In this document: piece by piece, positions 1 through 5,159 of the stretch
Numbering within the stretch: position 1 is the first letter of the stretch
Layout: every line of letters begins with the position of its first letter
Assembly: GCA_018262135.1 (NCBI GenBank)
Contig: JAGTSD010000142.1
Location: forward strand, 1 to 5,458
DNA from: Pseudomonadota bacterium
Lineage (GTDB): Bacteria; Pseudomonadota; Gammaproteobacteria; Competibacterales; Competibacteraceae
Direction of reading: 5' to 3'
Length of the DNA stretch: 5,458 nucleotides
Made by a program: the position numbers and the translations under genes
Notes under the pieces: generated by a model
Databases searched by the model: none
The model's input: the letters and a program-made list of their open reading frames with translations, nothing else
What the model was told of the DNA's origin: nothing

Positions 1-49
1 GCAAGGCTAGCGATCCACCCTGTTTTATCGCTTGCATCGTCCTACTCAT
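1..49 (-). CDS. amtB: Probable ammonium transporter AmtB, N-terminal fragment
   Basis: Only 16 codons are in the window, reading MSRTMQAIKQGGSLAL from an ATG at 49 with a GGGAGA-like ribosome binding site about 10 bases upstream. An alternative ATG lies at 37. The peptide has a basic start followed by the beginning of a hydrophobic stretch, as in the cleavable signal peptide of AmtB, but it is too short to identify by sequence alone. The call rests mainly on context: in proteobacteria the gene directly downstream of a sigma-54-driven glnK is nearly always amtB, the inner-membrane ammonium channel that GlnK plugs. The gap to the glnK stop is about 54 bases with no terminator, so the two genes are probably co-transcribed. 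Another secreted or membrane protein cannot be excluded. Confidence 0.5.
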   Translation of the reverse strand, partial: MSRTMQAIKQGGSLAL

Positions 50-103
50 CAGTGGAGTTCTCCCAGGTTTGACGTGATGGTTGAAAAATCGAACAGTCTG
101 CGG

Positions 104-544
<441 letters not shown>

Positions 545-556
545 TCACCAGCAGTT

Positions 557-572
557 AGCATATCGTGTGCCA
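557..572 (-). promoter_or_regulatory. Sigma-54 promoter of glnK
   Basis: The minus strand reads TGGCACACGATATGCT. Compared with the sigma-54 consensus TGGCAC-R-N4-TTGC-W, only one base of the -12 element differs (A for the first T of TTGC). The diagnostic GG (570-571) and GC (558-559) are exactly 10 bases apart. Transcription should begin near 546, giving a leader of about 100 bases before the glnK ATG. Sigma-54 promoters need an enhancer-binding activator, and an NtrC-type site is present upstream. Confidence 0.85.
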
Positions 573-573
573 C

Positions 574-620
574 CAATAATAATTTTTTTAAAAACAATAA
601 ATTAAATAAATATAAATTTG
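574..620. promoter_or_regulatory. A/T tract between enhancer and sigma-54 promoter
   Basis: Nearly every base between about 574 and 620 is A or T, in a window that is otherwise clearly GC-rich. The tract lies between the sigma-54 -24 element and the NtrC-type palindrome, where sigma-54 systems often have an IHF site or intrinsic bend that loops the enhancer onto the polymerase. I could not find a good match to the IHF consensus WATCAANNNNTTR, so a bend is inferred from composition alone. Confidence 0.4.
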
Positions 621-666
621 CCATGGCCGCTGGATTTGGCTTCGATTCAACGCCATATCCAACAAT

Positions 667-685
667 TTGCACTTTATTGGTGCAA
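667..685. promoter_or_regulatory. NtrC-type enhancer site
   Basis: TTGCACTTTATTGGTGCAA is an inverted repeat with the GCAC-N7-GTGC core that defines NtrC (NRI) sites, and it closely resembles the published consensus TGCACYAAAWTGGTGCA. Its centre is about 130 bp upstream of the predicted sigma-54 start site of glnK, in the usual -100 to -150 enhancer range. It also lies about 75 bp upstream of ubiK on the other strand, so NtrC binding could affect that promoter too. I see no clear second site next to it. Confidence 0.8.
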
Positions 686-757
686 CACAGTGGATGCGCG
701 CAAACCGGCTAAATATCGTTAAACTTAGCGAACCCCTTCTACCCCGGAGAAGTCCCG

Positions 758-1060
758 ATGATCGACCCCAAGGCATTCGAGGATCTGGCCAAGCGTTTCG
801 CCGAAGCGGTGCCGCCCGGCGTTCGGCAATTTCAGGCGGAAATGGAAAAGAACTTCCATGCTGCGCTACAAGCGACTTTTGCCAAGCTGGAGCTGGTGAC
901 CCGCGAGGAATTTGACGTGCAGCAGGCGGTGCTGGCCCGCACCCGCGCCAAGCTGGAGGAACTGGAAAAGCAGGTGGCGGAACTGGAAACCAAGGTAGGC
1001 GGTGGCAAGCGCCGCAAGAGCGCGGAAAAACCAGCCCAACCGGACAGCGGCGAAGCCTGA
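758..1060 (+). CDS. ubiK: Ubiquinone biosynthesis accessory factor UbiK (YqiC/BMFP family)
   Basis: A 100-residue protein of the BMFP (membrane fusogenic, DUF526) family. The start MIDPKAFEDLAKRFAEAVPP is typical: a short amphipathic helix that binds lipid. A second helical part with FAKLELVTREEFDVQQAVLA (41-60) follows, then a coiled coil of about residues 61-80 (LARTRAKLEELEKQVAELET) that drives trimer formation. The tail is basic then acidic and looks disordered. In E. coli UbiK partners with UbiJ and supports the soluble Ubi enzyme complex in aerobic ubiquinone synthesis. The ATG at 758 has GGAGA 7 bases upstream. The gene is divergent from glnK, and placement of this family beside glnK-amtB and comM recurs in gammaproteobacteria. 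No confident sigma-70 promoter was found. Confidence 0.9.
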   Translation: MIDPKAFEDLAKRFAEAVPPGVRQFQAEMEKNFHAALQATFAKLELVTREEFDVQQAVLARTRAKLEELEKQVAELETKVGGGKRRKSAEKPAQPDSGEA

Positions 1061-1073
1061 AGATACTGTTGAA

Positions 1074-1088
1074 GCACTAAAATAGTGC
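1074..1088. promoter_or_regulatory. NtrC-like palindrome between ubiK and comM
   Basis: GCACTAAAATAGTGC is a perfect inverted repeat with a 6-base arm and 3-base centre, and has the same GCAC-N7-GTGC core as the site at 667-685. As RNA it could form a small hairpin at the end of the ubiK transcript, but no T-run follows, so it is a poor intrinsic terminator. I found no sigma-54 promoter downstream of it in the 77 bases before comM. It may be a second, distant NtrC site, another regulator's operator, or chance. Confidence 0.4.
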
Positions 1089-1165
1089 GAAACCGCTTTA
1101 TCCCGGTCGGCTCAGGTTGCAGCCGGCTGGCGTGAAGCCTCCCGTCCTTAACCCGCTAGACTGTC

Positions 1166-2677
1166 ATGTCGCTCGCCATCGTTTACACCCGCGCCCAGGT
1201 CGGCATTGACGCCCCGCTGGTCAGCGTGGAAGTCCACCTGTCCGGCGGTCTGCCGGGGTTGTTCATCGTTGGCTTGCCGGAAGCGGCGGTGAAGGAAAGC
1301 AAGGACCGGGTGCGCGGCGCGATTCTCAACAGTCAGTTCGAGTTTCCCAGCCGCCGCATCACCATCAATCTGGCCCCCGCCGATCTGCCCAAGGAAGGCG
1401 GCCGCTTCGATCTGCCCATCGCGCTGGGCATTCTCGCCGCCTCGGGCCAGATCAACCGCGAGCGGCTGAGCCAGTACGAATTTCTCGGTGAACTGGCCCT
1501 GGGCGGCGAATTGCGCGGGATTCGCGGCGTGTTACCGGCGACTCTCGCCTGCCGCGACGCCGGTCGTACCCTGCTGGTGCCCGGCGACAATGCCGCCGAG
1601 GCGATGCTGGTCGGCGACGTGAAAGTGCTGGGCGCGGTTCATCTTCTCGAAGTTTGCCGGCAACTGGCCACCGGGACCGCCCTGCAACCGCCGGTCCCTC
1701 AGCCCCGCGCGCCGCTGGGGAGCCTGTTGGAGCGCGATTTAAGCGACGTGCGCGGCCAGCAACACGCCAAGCGCGCGCTGGAAATTGCCGCCGCCGGTGG
1801 TCACAACCTGTTGCTGATCGGCCCGCCCGGCACCGGCAAGACCATGCTGGCCAGCCGGTTGCCGGGCATCATGCCACCGCTGACCGAGGCGGAAGCGCTG
1901 GAAACCGCCGCCATCGCCTCGATCAGCGCCCAGGGGCTGGATTTGAAGCAGTGGGGCGTCCGGCCGTTCCGCGCGCCGCATCACACCGCGTCCGGGGTGG
2001 CGCTGGTCGGCGGCGGCGGTCAGCCCCGGCCCGGCGAGATTTCGCTGGCCCACCACGGCGTGCTGTTTCTGGACGAGTTGCCGGAATACGACCGGCGGGT
2101 GCTGGAGGTCCTGCGCGAACCGCTGGAATCAGGGCGGATCACCATCTCCCGCGCCGCCCGCCAGGCCGATTTTCCGGCGCGATTTCAACTGGTCGCGGCG
2201 ATGAATCCCTGTCCCTGCGGCTATCTGGGCGACGCCGAACGGCGCTGCGCCTGCGGGCAGGAGCAGGTGCGCCGCTATCGGGCGCGGATTTCGGGGCCAC
2301 TGATCGATCGCATCGATCTGCACATCGAAGTGCCGCGCCTGGCCCATCGGGTGCTACGCGGCGATGCGCCGGAGGAAAACAGTGCCACCGTGCGCGCCCG
2401 GGTGTGCGCGGCGCGCGACCGGCAATTGCACCGCGCCGGCAAACCCAACAGCGCCCTGGGCACGCGCGAGATCGAACGCTATTGCACCCTGAGCGAGGGC
2501 GATCACCGGTTGCTGGAGCAGGCGCTGGAGCGGCTGGGACTGTCGCCGCGCGCCTATCACCGGATTTTGAAGGTGGCCCGGACGATTGCTGATATGGCCG
2601 GCAGCGAGAGCATCAAAACGCCGCATCTCACCGAGGCCATCAGCTATCGTGCGTTGGATCGGAGTTTGGCGCGCTGA
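1166..2677 (+). CDS. comM: YifB/ComM family Mg-chelatase-like AAA+ ATPase
   Basis: A 503-residue protein, full family length. The N-terminal ChlI-like domain (1-170) begins MSLAIVYTRAQVGIDAP and holds the signature ITINLAPADLPKEGGRFDLP (65-84). The AAA+ core follows: Walker A GPPGTGKT (219-226), PFRAPHHTAS (267-276), Walker B VLFLDE (299-304), the sensor-1 region AAMNPCPCGY (344-353) with paired cysteines 349/351 and 361/363, and ISGPLIDRIDLHIEVP (375-390). The C-terminal Mg-chelatase domain (about 405-500) contains LGLSPRAYHRILKVARTIAD. ComM is a hexameric helicase that promotes branch migration during natural transformation in Vibrio and Acinetobacter; it is not a true Mg chelatase. The start matches E. 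coli YifB (MSLSIVHTRA), but no Shine-Dalgarno sequence precedes the ATG, so initiation may be weak. All key residues are present, so it should be active. Confidence 0.95.
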   Translation: MSLAIVYTRAQVGIDAPLVSVEVHLSGGLPGLFIVGLPEAAVKESKDRVRGAILNSQFEFPSRRITINLAPADLPKEGGRFDLPIALGILAASGQINRERLSQYEFLGELALGGELRGIRGVLPATLACRDAGRTLLVPGDNAAEAMLVGDVKVLGAVHLLEVCRQLATGTALQPPVPQPRAPLGSLLERDLSDVRGQQHAKRALEIAAAGGHNLLLIGPPGTGKTMLASRLPGIMPPLTEAEALETAAIASISAQGLDLKQWGVRPFRAPHHTASGVALVGGGGQPRPGEISLAHHGVLFLDELPEYDRRVLEVLREPLESGRITISRAARQADFPARFQLVAAMNPCPCGYLGDAERRCACGQEQVRRYRARISGPLIDRIDLHIEVPRLAHRVLRGDAPEENSATVRARVCAARDRQLHRAGKPNSALGTREIERYCTLSEGDHRLLEQALERLGLSPRAYHRILKVARTIADMAGSESIKTPHLTEAISYRALDRSLAR

Positions 2678-2782
2678 GCACGGCTCTGAAGGCAATGGGC
2701 ATGAAAGCAGGAGACGCCATGGCTGTTCAACGGGTTAAGAAGTGGGGGAACAGCCCGGCGGTGCGTTTACCGGCGGCGATAG

Positions 2783-2808
2783 GGTCGAGCGACCGCCATC
2801 GAGATGGC
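2783..2808. repeat. Two back-to-back short palindromes at the mazE break
   Basis: GGTCG-AG-CGACC (2783-2794) is followed at once by GCCATC-GA-GATGGC (2795-2808). Both are perfect inverted repeats with 2-base centres. They begin one base after the last codon that looks like MazE, so they mark the point where the antitoxin sequence is lost. They may be a rearrangement junction or an element end. I see no second copy of either in the window. Confidence 0.5.
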
Positions 2809-2910
2809 CGAGATCAAGGCCAGGATCAGGGCATTGCTCCGGCTCGACCAAACAACCGCTCTCAACAATCCCAATTACCGCACTGTTCCGGCCAAACACC
2901 CGCCATCCGT
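2809..2910. other. Unassigned stretch between the mazE and res remnants
   Basis: No gene can be supported here. One plus-strand frame gives a protein-like run, IEMAEIKARIRALLRLDQTT (about 2798-2857), helical and charged, with no recognisable start and no family I know. It reads on into the antisense of the Res-like remnant, which argues against a real gene. It may be a third decayed fragment. Confidence 0.3.
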
Positions 2911-3439
2911 TCAAACGGCCTTCCGCGCGAATAGATCGTCGAGTTGTGGGTTGCTGGTGACCAACAACAACGCTTTGCGCACCGATTCCGTGTTGATGCT
3001 CAGCCGCGCAAAGTATTCGCCGCGCGTTGGCGACGTCTGTTTGCGGATCAGTTGAATGCGGTCAAACAGGTGGCCGTGCCGCTCCGCAAAGCGCGCCAGA
3101 CCTGCCGCCTTCTCGAAATTGTCGGCCAGGCTGGGATCATGCGGTTCCAGAATGTCGAAATGGAAATTATCGCCGTCCTGACGCACGATCAGCAGATCGG
3201 GAAACAGGGGGCCGAATCTCGCCGCCGGTCTCATAGGGAATTTCCAGCGACCACGGCTTGCGATCCACGTTGCGCAGCCAGGCGACCACATCCGCGCGGG
3301 CCAGCTTCTCAGCCAGCACCGCCGCTTCCCAGCCGCCCAGTTCGGCGCGGAAGTGTCCATCGCTTTCCACGTACAAATGGCGTTCCCAGCGGAGGGCGCT
3401 GGGCGCGCGCCGGAAATCAATGGATTCGGGCAGGCGCCA
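2911..3439 (-). pseudogene. Type III restriction (Res)-like helicase/nuclease, C-terminal remnant, frameshifted
   Basis: Two minus-strand frames together encode one continuous conserved C-terminus. The first (3439 to about 3211) reads WRLPESIDF, then ALRWERHLYVESDGHF, DVVAWLRN and KPWSLEIPYETGGEIRP. The second (about 3207 to the stop at 2911) continues LFPDLLIVRQDGDNFHFDIL, EPHDPSLADNFEKAAGLARF, AERHGHLFDRIQLIRK and ends LDDLFARKAV. The order matches the tail of large DEAD/DEAH helicase subunits paired with Type III-like DNA methyltransferases; PDLLIV...FDILEPHD resembles their PD-(D/E)XK-like nuclease core. The frames join if one C is removed from a five-base run at 3207-3211. About 170 residues remain; the ATPase motor is absent, so the protein cannot act as a restriction enzyme. 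Family naming is from memory of the sequence style. Confidence 0.7.
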
Positions 3440-3632
3440 GGGCGTTTCGCTTCTTGCACACCCGATCGCCCTGGCGCGGCTTGACACCATACAGCGGCAA
3501 CAGTTCCGGCAGATGCTCTTCAAACACCAGCTCAAATTTCTTGTCGCGCGCCGCCGCCGCCCATTCGCGTTGCAGGCGCTCGCGCAGGCGCCGGTCGTCG
3601 ATTTGCCGGATCAGATCGTGAATGGCGGACGC
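3440..3632 (-). pseudogene. Type III-like DNA methyltransferase (Mod), N-terminal remnant
   Basis: From about 3629 a minus-strand frame reads SAIHDLIRQIDDRRLRERLQ, then DKKFELVFEEHLPELLPLYG and VKPRQGDRVCKK. The string KF-LVFEEHLPE-LPLYG followed by a short R-GD motif is typical, as I recall, of the first 60 residues of site-specific adenine methyltransferases encoded upstream of a Res-type helicase. The expected start codon is missing: the base triplet before Ser is GCG, not ATG, and no in-frame ATG or GTG lies nearby. The catalytic domain (DPPY and FxGxG motifs) is absent. Downstream, around 3440-3465, the sequence passes in a different frame straight into the Res-like tail, which suggests a deletion that fused the two genes. 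The remnant begins about 45 bases beyond the ssrA terminator on the same strand. Confidence 0.55.
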
Positions 3633-3675
3633 GCCGGTTTTCCTTGTTGATCTCCAATAAGCCCAAAAGCCCGGC

Positions 3676-3710
3676 AAAAAGAAAGGCTAACCGTTTCTGG
3701 TTAGCCTTTC
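3676..3710 (-). terminator. Intrinsic terminator of ssrA
   Basis: On the minus strand GAAAGGCTAACC (3710-3699), a 6-base loop and GGTTAGCCTTTC (3692-3681) form a perfect 12-bp stem, followed by TTTTT (3680-3676). It starts 5 bases after the encoded CCA end of tmRNA, so it should end the ssrA transcript and set the 3' trailer. Confidence 0.95.
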
Positions 3711-3715
3711 GGTAT

Positions 3716-4081
3716 TGGTGGAGGCGGCGGGAATCGAACCCGCGTCCGCAAATCCTCTGCCCTCGGCCCTACATGCGTAGCCTGGTCTTTGCTTTAACCT
3801 TTCGCAACCCGACCGGCAGGGCGGCGAACGGCGGTTCCGGTTAGTTTTAGAGCCTCACCCCCGGACAGGATCGGCGCGAGCTGATGTTAGTCGACCCCTG
3901 AAGCGCCCCGAAAGGCTCCGAACCTCACCAGCAAGTTTCGGTCAGGGGCTGGCGGTCTTAGGCCGCCAGAGCGTAGCTGTCGTCGTTGGCAACTATATTT
4001 TGCAGCCAGTTTAACGAGGCGAGCTGCATCCTCGGCATGCGCCTCGGGTTTTGCAATCCACGTCGAAACCGGATCGCCCCC
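3716..4081 (-). ncRNA. ssrA: Transfer-messenger RNA (tmRNA)
   Basis: A one-piece tmRNA of 366 nt, close to the 363 nt of E. coli. With SmpB and EF-Tu it enters ribosomes stalled on mRNAs without a stop codon, adds a degradation tag and releases them. The 5' end GGGGGCGATCCGGTTTCGAC (from 4081) pairs with the 3' end CGCCTCC-A-CCA to close a 7-bp acceptor stem with one G-U pair. The T arm reads GCGGGTTCGATTCCCGC, and the CCA is encoded. The 5' conserved segment GCATGCCGAGGATG and the tag frame are also present. The ends are set by the acceptor pairing. It has its own promoter and terminator and lies directly downstream of smpB. A plausible integration site for mobile elements is its 3' end, next to a decayed accessory zone. 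Confidence 0.97.
3958..3990 (-). other. tmRNA tag-peptide reading frame
   Basis: The frame reads ANDDSYALAA then TAA (3960-3958). The resume codon is GCC at 3990-3988, preceded by ATAGTT, corresponding to AATAGTC before GCA in E. coli. The tag ends in ALAA, the signal recognised by ClpXP and ClpAP. Against the E. coli tag ANDENYALAA it differs by Asp for Glu and Ser for Asn at positions 4 and 5, in the part used by the adaptor SspB. Confidence 0.95.
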
Positions 4082-4093
4082 AAAGTCATCCGT

Positions 4094-4122
4094 ATGATAG
4101 CGCGGCGGGCGGAAAGTTCCAA
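4094..4122 (-). promoter_or_regulatory. Sigma-70 promoter of ssrA
   Basis: On the minus strand TTGGAA (4122-4117), a 17-base spacer and TATCAT (4099-4094) form a good sigma-70 promoter. Transcription would begin about 5 bases before the mature tmRNA 5' end, leaving a short leader for RNase P to remove. The -35 box begins 6 bases after the smpB stop codon, so ssrA can be made independently of smpB; read-through from smpB is also possible because no terminator separates them. Confidence 0.8.
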
Positions 4123-4127
4123 AAACC

Positions 4128-4598
4128 CTATCGCGCCCGCATCAGGCGCTGCTTGTCACGCTCCCAGTCGCGATCCTGCTCGGACGCCCGCTTGTCGTGC
4201 TCCTTCTTGCCGCGCGCCAGGCCGATGTCCAGCTTGGCCCGGTTGCGCTTCCAGTACATTGCCAGCGGGATCAAGGTATAGCCCTTGCGCTCGACCGAGC
4301 CGATCAGCCGGCTGATTTGCTCTTTGTGCAGTAGCAGCTTGCGGGTGCGGGTCGGGTCGGCCTGCACGTGGGTGGAGGCGGAGATCAGCGGCGAGATGTG
4401 GCAGCCGAACAGAAACGCTTCGCCGTCGCGCAACAGCACGTAGCTCTCCTTGAGGTGGGCGCGGCCCGCGCGCAGGCTCTTGACTTCCCAGCCCTGCAGG
4501 GCCAGTCCTGCCTCGTAGTGCTCTTCGATGAAGTAGTCGTGATACGCCTTTTTGTTGCCGGCGATCTGTGGGTTGCCTGAAGTCGTTTTTTTGCCCAT
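4128..4598 (-). CDS. smpB: SsrA-binding protein SmpB
   Basis: A complete 156-residue SmpB, the tmRNA partner that mimics a codon-anticodon stem in the ribosomal A site. It opens with [20 protein letters not shown] (15-34), then the signature [19 protein letters not shown] (36-54). The OB-fold core includes HISPL (67-71) and [12 protein letters not shown] (84-95). The C-terminal tail [20 protein letters not shown] (130-149) keeps the DKR triplet that reads the empty mRNA channel in trans-translation. The ATG at 4598 gives the usual MGKK start, but no strong Shine-Dalgarno precedes it. The stop is 46 bases before mature ssrA on the same strand, so protein and RNA of the complex are encoded side by side. 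The gene is divergent from ratA, as in E. coli and many relatives. Confidence 0.97.
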   Translation of the reverse strand: MGKKTTSGNPQIAGNKKAYHDYFIEEHYEAGLALQGWEVKSLRAGRAHLKESYVLLRDGEAFLFGCHISPLISASTHVQADPTRTRKLLLHKEQISRLIGSVERKGYTLIPLAMYWKRNRAKLDIGLARGKKEHDKRASEQDRDWERDKQRLMRAR

Positions 4599-4721
4599 AA
4601 CCGTTCGGTGAGGCGAGGCTTGAGGATAAACGCGGATTCAACCAAACTTGCCCGACGAAAGTCCAATCCTGTAGTCAAATTGTCAAATTGTTAAATCATC
4701 ACGCCGCAACGGAGACAAGTC
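4599..4721. promoter_or_regulatory. Divergent smpB/ratA intergenic region
   Basis: These 123 bases must hold the promoters for both genes. On the minus strand a perfect -35 box TTGACA lies at 4686-4681, but no good -10 sits 16-18 bases on. A TATCCT at about 4629-4624 is a possible smpB -10 without a good -35. On the plus strand TTAAAT (4691-4696) is a possible ratA -10. None of these pairs is convincing. Confidence 0.45.
4675..4690. repeat. Tandem 8-bp repeat upstream of ratA
   Basis: TCAAATTG occurs twice in direct succession and is followed by the related TTAAATC. Each unit is nearly self-complementary (CAAATTG), so the pair could be a tandem operator in the divergent promoter region. It lies 31 bases before the ratA start. 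Confidence 0.5.
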
Positions 4722-5159
4722 GTGGCGACCGTCAAGAAAAGCGCCCTGGTCCTGTATTCGGCGGCCGACATGTACGCCCTGGTCAGCGACATCGAGGCCT
4801 ACCCGGAATTTCTGCCCTGGTGCCGGTCCAGCAACATCATCCACCAAACCGAGGACGAAGTGCGAGCGACCATCGAGATGGCCAAGGGCCGGGTGCACAA
4901 ATCCTTTACCACCATCAACCGGATGCAAAAACACAAGATGATTGATATCCGCCTGCTGGAAGGTCCCTTCCAGCGCCTGGAAGGCTATTGGCGCTTCGAG
5001 CCGCTGCGGGCCGATGCCTCCAAGGTTTCGCTGGACATGGAGTTTGAATTCTCCAATCACCTGCTGCGCATGGCCATCGAGCCGGTGTTCAAGCAGATCG
5101 CCAACTCGCTGGTGGATGCCTTCTGCAAGCGCGCGGTGGACGTTTATGGCAAACGATAG
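4722..5159 (+). CDS. ratA: RatA family START/COQ10-like protein
   Basis: A complete 145-residue protein of the SRPBCC (START-like) COQ10/RatA family. The start MATVKKSALVLYSAADMYAL is followed by VSDIEAYPEFLPWC (21-34), the most conserved family motif, then KSFTT (60-64), LLEGPFQRLEGYWRFEPL (78-95) and a C-terminal helix with PVFKQIANSLVDAFCKRA. The fold makes a lipid-binding cavity. Yeast Coq10 homologues bind ubiquinone and support respiration. E. coli RatA was reported to block 70S ribosome assembly, although its toxin status is debated, so the quinone role is the safer reading. The start is GTG at 4722, with GGAG 7 bases upstream; no other start fits the family. Its last 14 bases overlap ratB, indicating translational coupling. 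Confidence 0.93.
   Translation: MATVKKSALVLYSAADMYALVSDIEAYPEFLPWCRSSNIIHQTEDEVRATIEMAKGRVHKSFTTINRMQKHKMIDIRLLEGPFQRLEGYWRFEPLRADASKVSLDMEFEFSNHLLRMAIEPVFKQIANSLVDAFCKRAVDVYGKR

Larger units (their letters stand above)
2719..2934 (+). pseudogene. Truncated MazE-type (AbrB-fold) antitoxin remnant
   Basis: The frame opens with MAVQRVKKWGNSPAVRLPAAI (2719-2781), the N-terminal half of the swapped-hairpin AbrB/MazE DNA-binding domain; compare KRWGNSPAVRIP in E. coli MazE. It has an excellent ribosome binding site, AGGAG, 6 bases before the ATG. After about residue 21 the family sequence stops abruptly. The rest of the frame, to the stop at 2932-2934, is rich in Gln, Arg, Ser and Pro and looks untranslated. 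The second half of the DNA-binding domain and the toxin-binding tail are missing, and no MazF-type toxin follows. I read it as the start of a former toxin-antitoxin pair cut by a deletion. Intact members are normally about 80 residues. Confidence 0.65.

Noticed and set aside
667..695. Sigma-70 promoter for ubiK using TTGCAC as the -35 box
   Set aside because: The base stretch 17 positions on (GTGGAT) is a poor -10, and TTGCAC is better explained as half of the NtrC-type palindrome.
1074..1088. Intrinsic terminator for ubiK
   Set aside because: The palindrome has a short A/T-rich stem and no T-run after it, so termination by this hairpin is unlikely.
2218..2262. Paired cysteines in ComM as a novel zinc-binding insertion
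   Set aside because: Cysteine pairs after NPCPCG occur in many members of this AAA+ family, so they are a normal variant.
1654..2592. A 312-codon open frame overlapping comM in another plus-strand frame
   Set aside because: It lies wholly inside comM and is full of Arg, Ala, Gly and Pro, the usual out-of-frame reading of a GC-rich gene. No domain is recognisable.
2944..3621. A 225-codon plus-strand open frame over the Res/Mod remnant
   Set aside because: The conserved protein motifs lie on the minus strand in shifted frames; this frame is antisense and low in complexity, rich in Arg and Ser.
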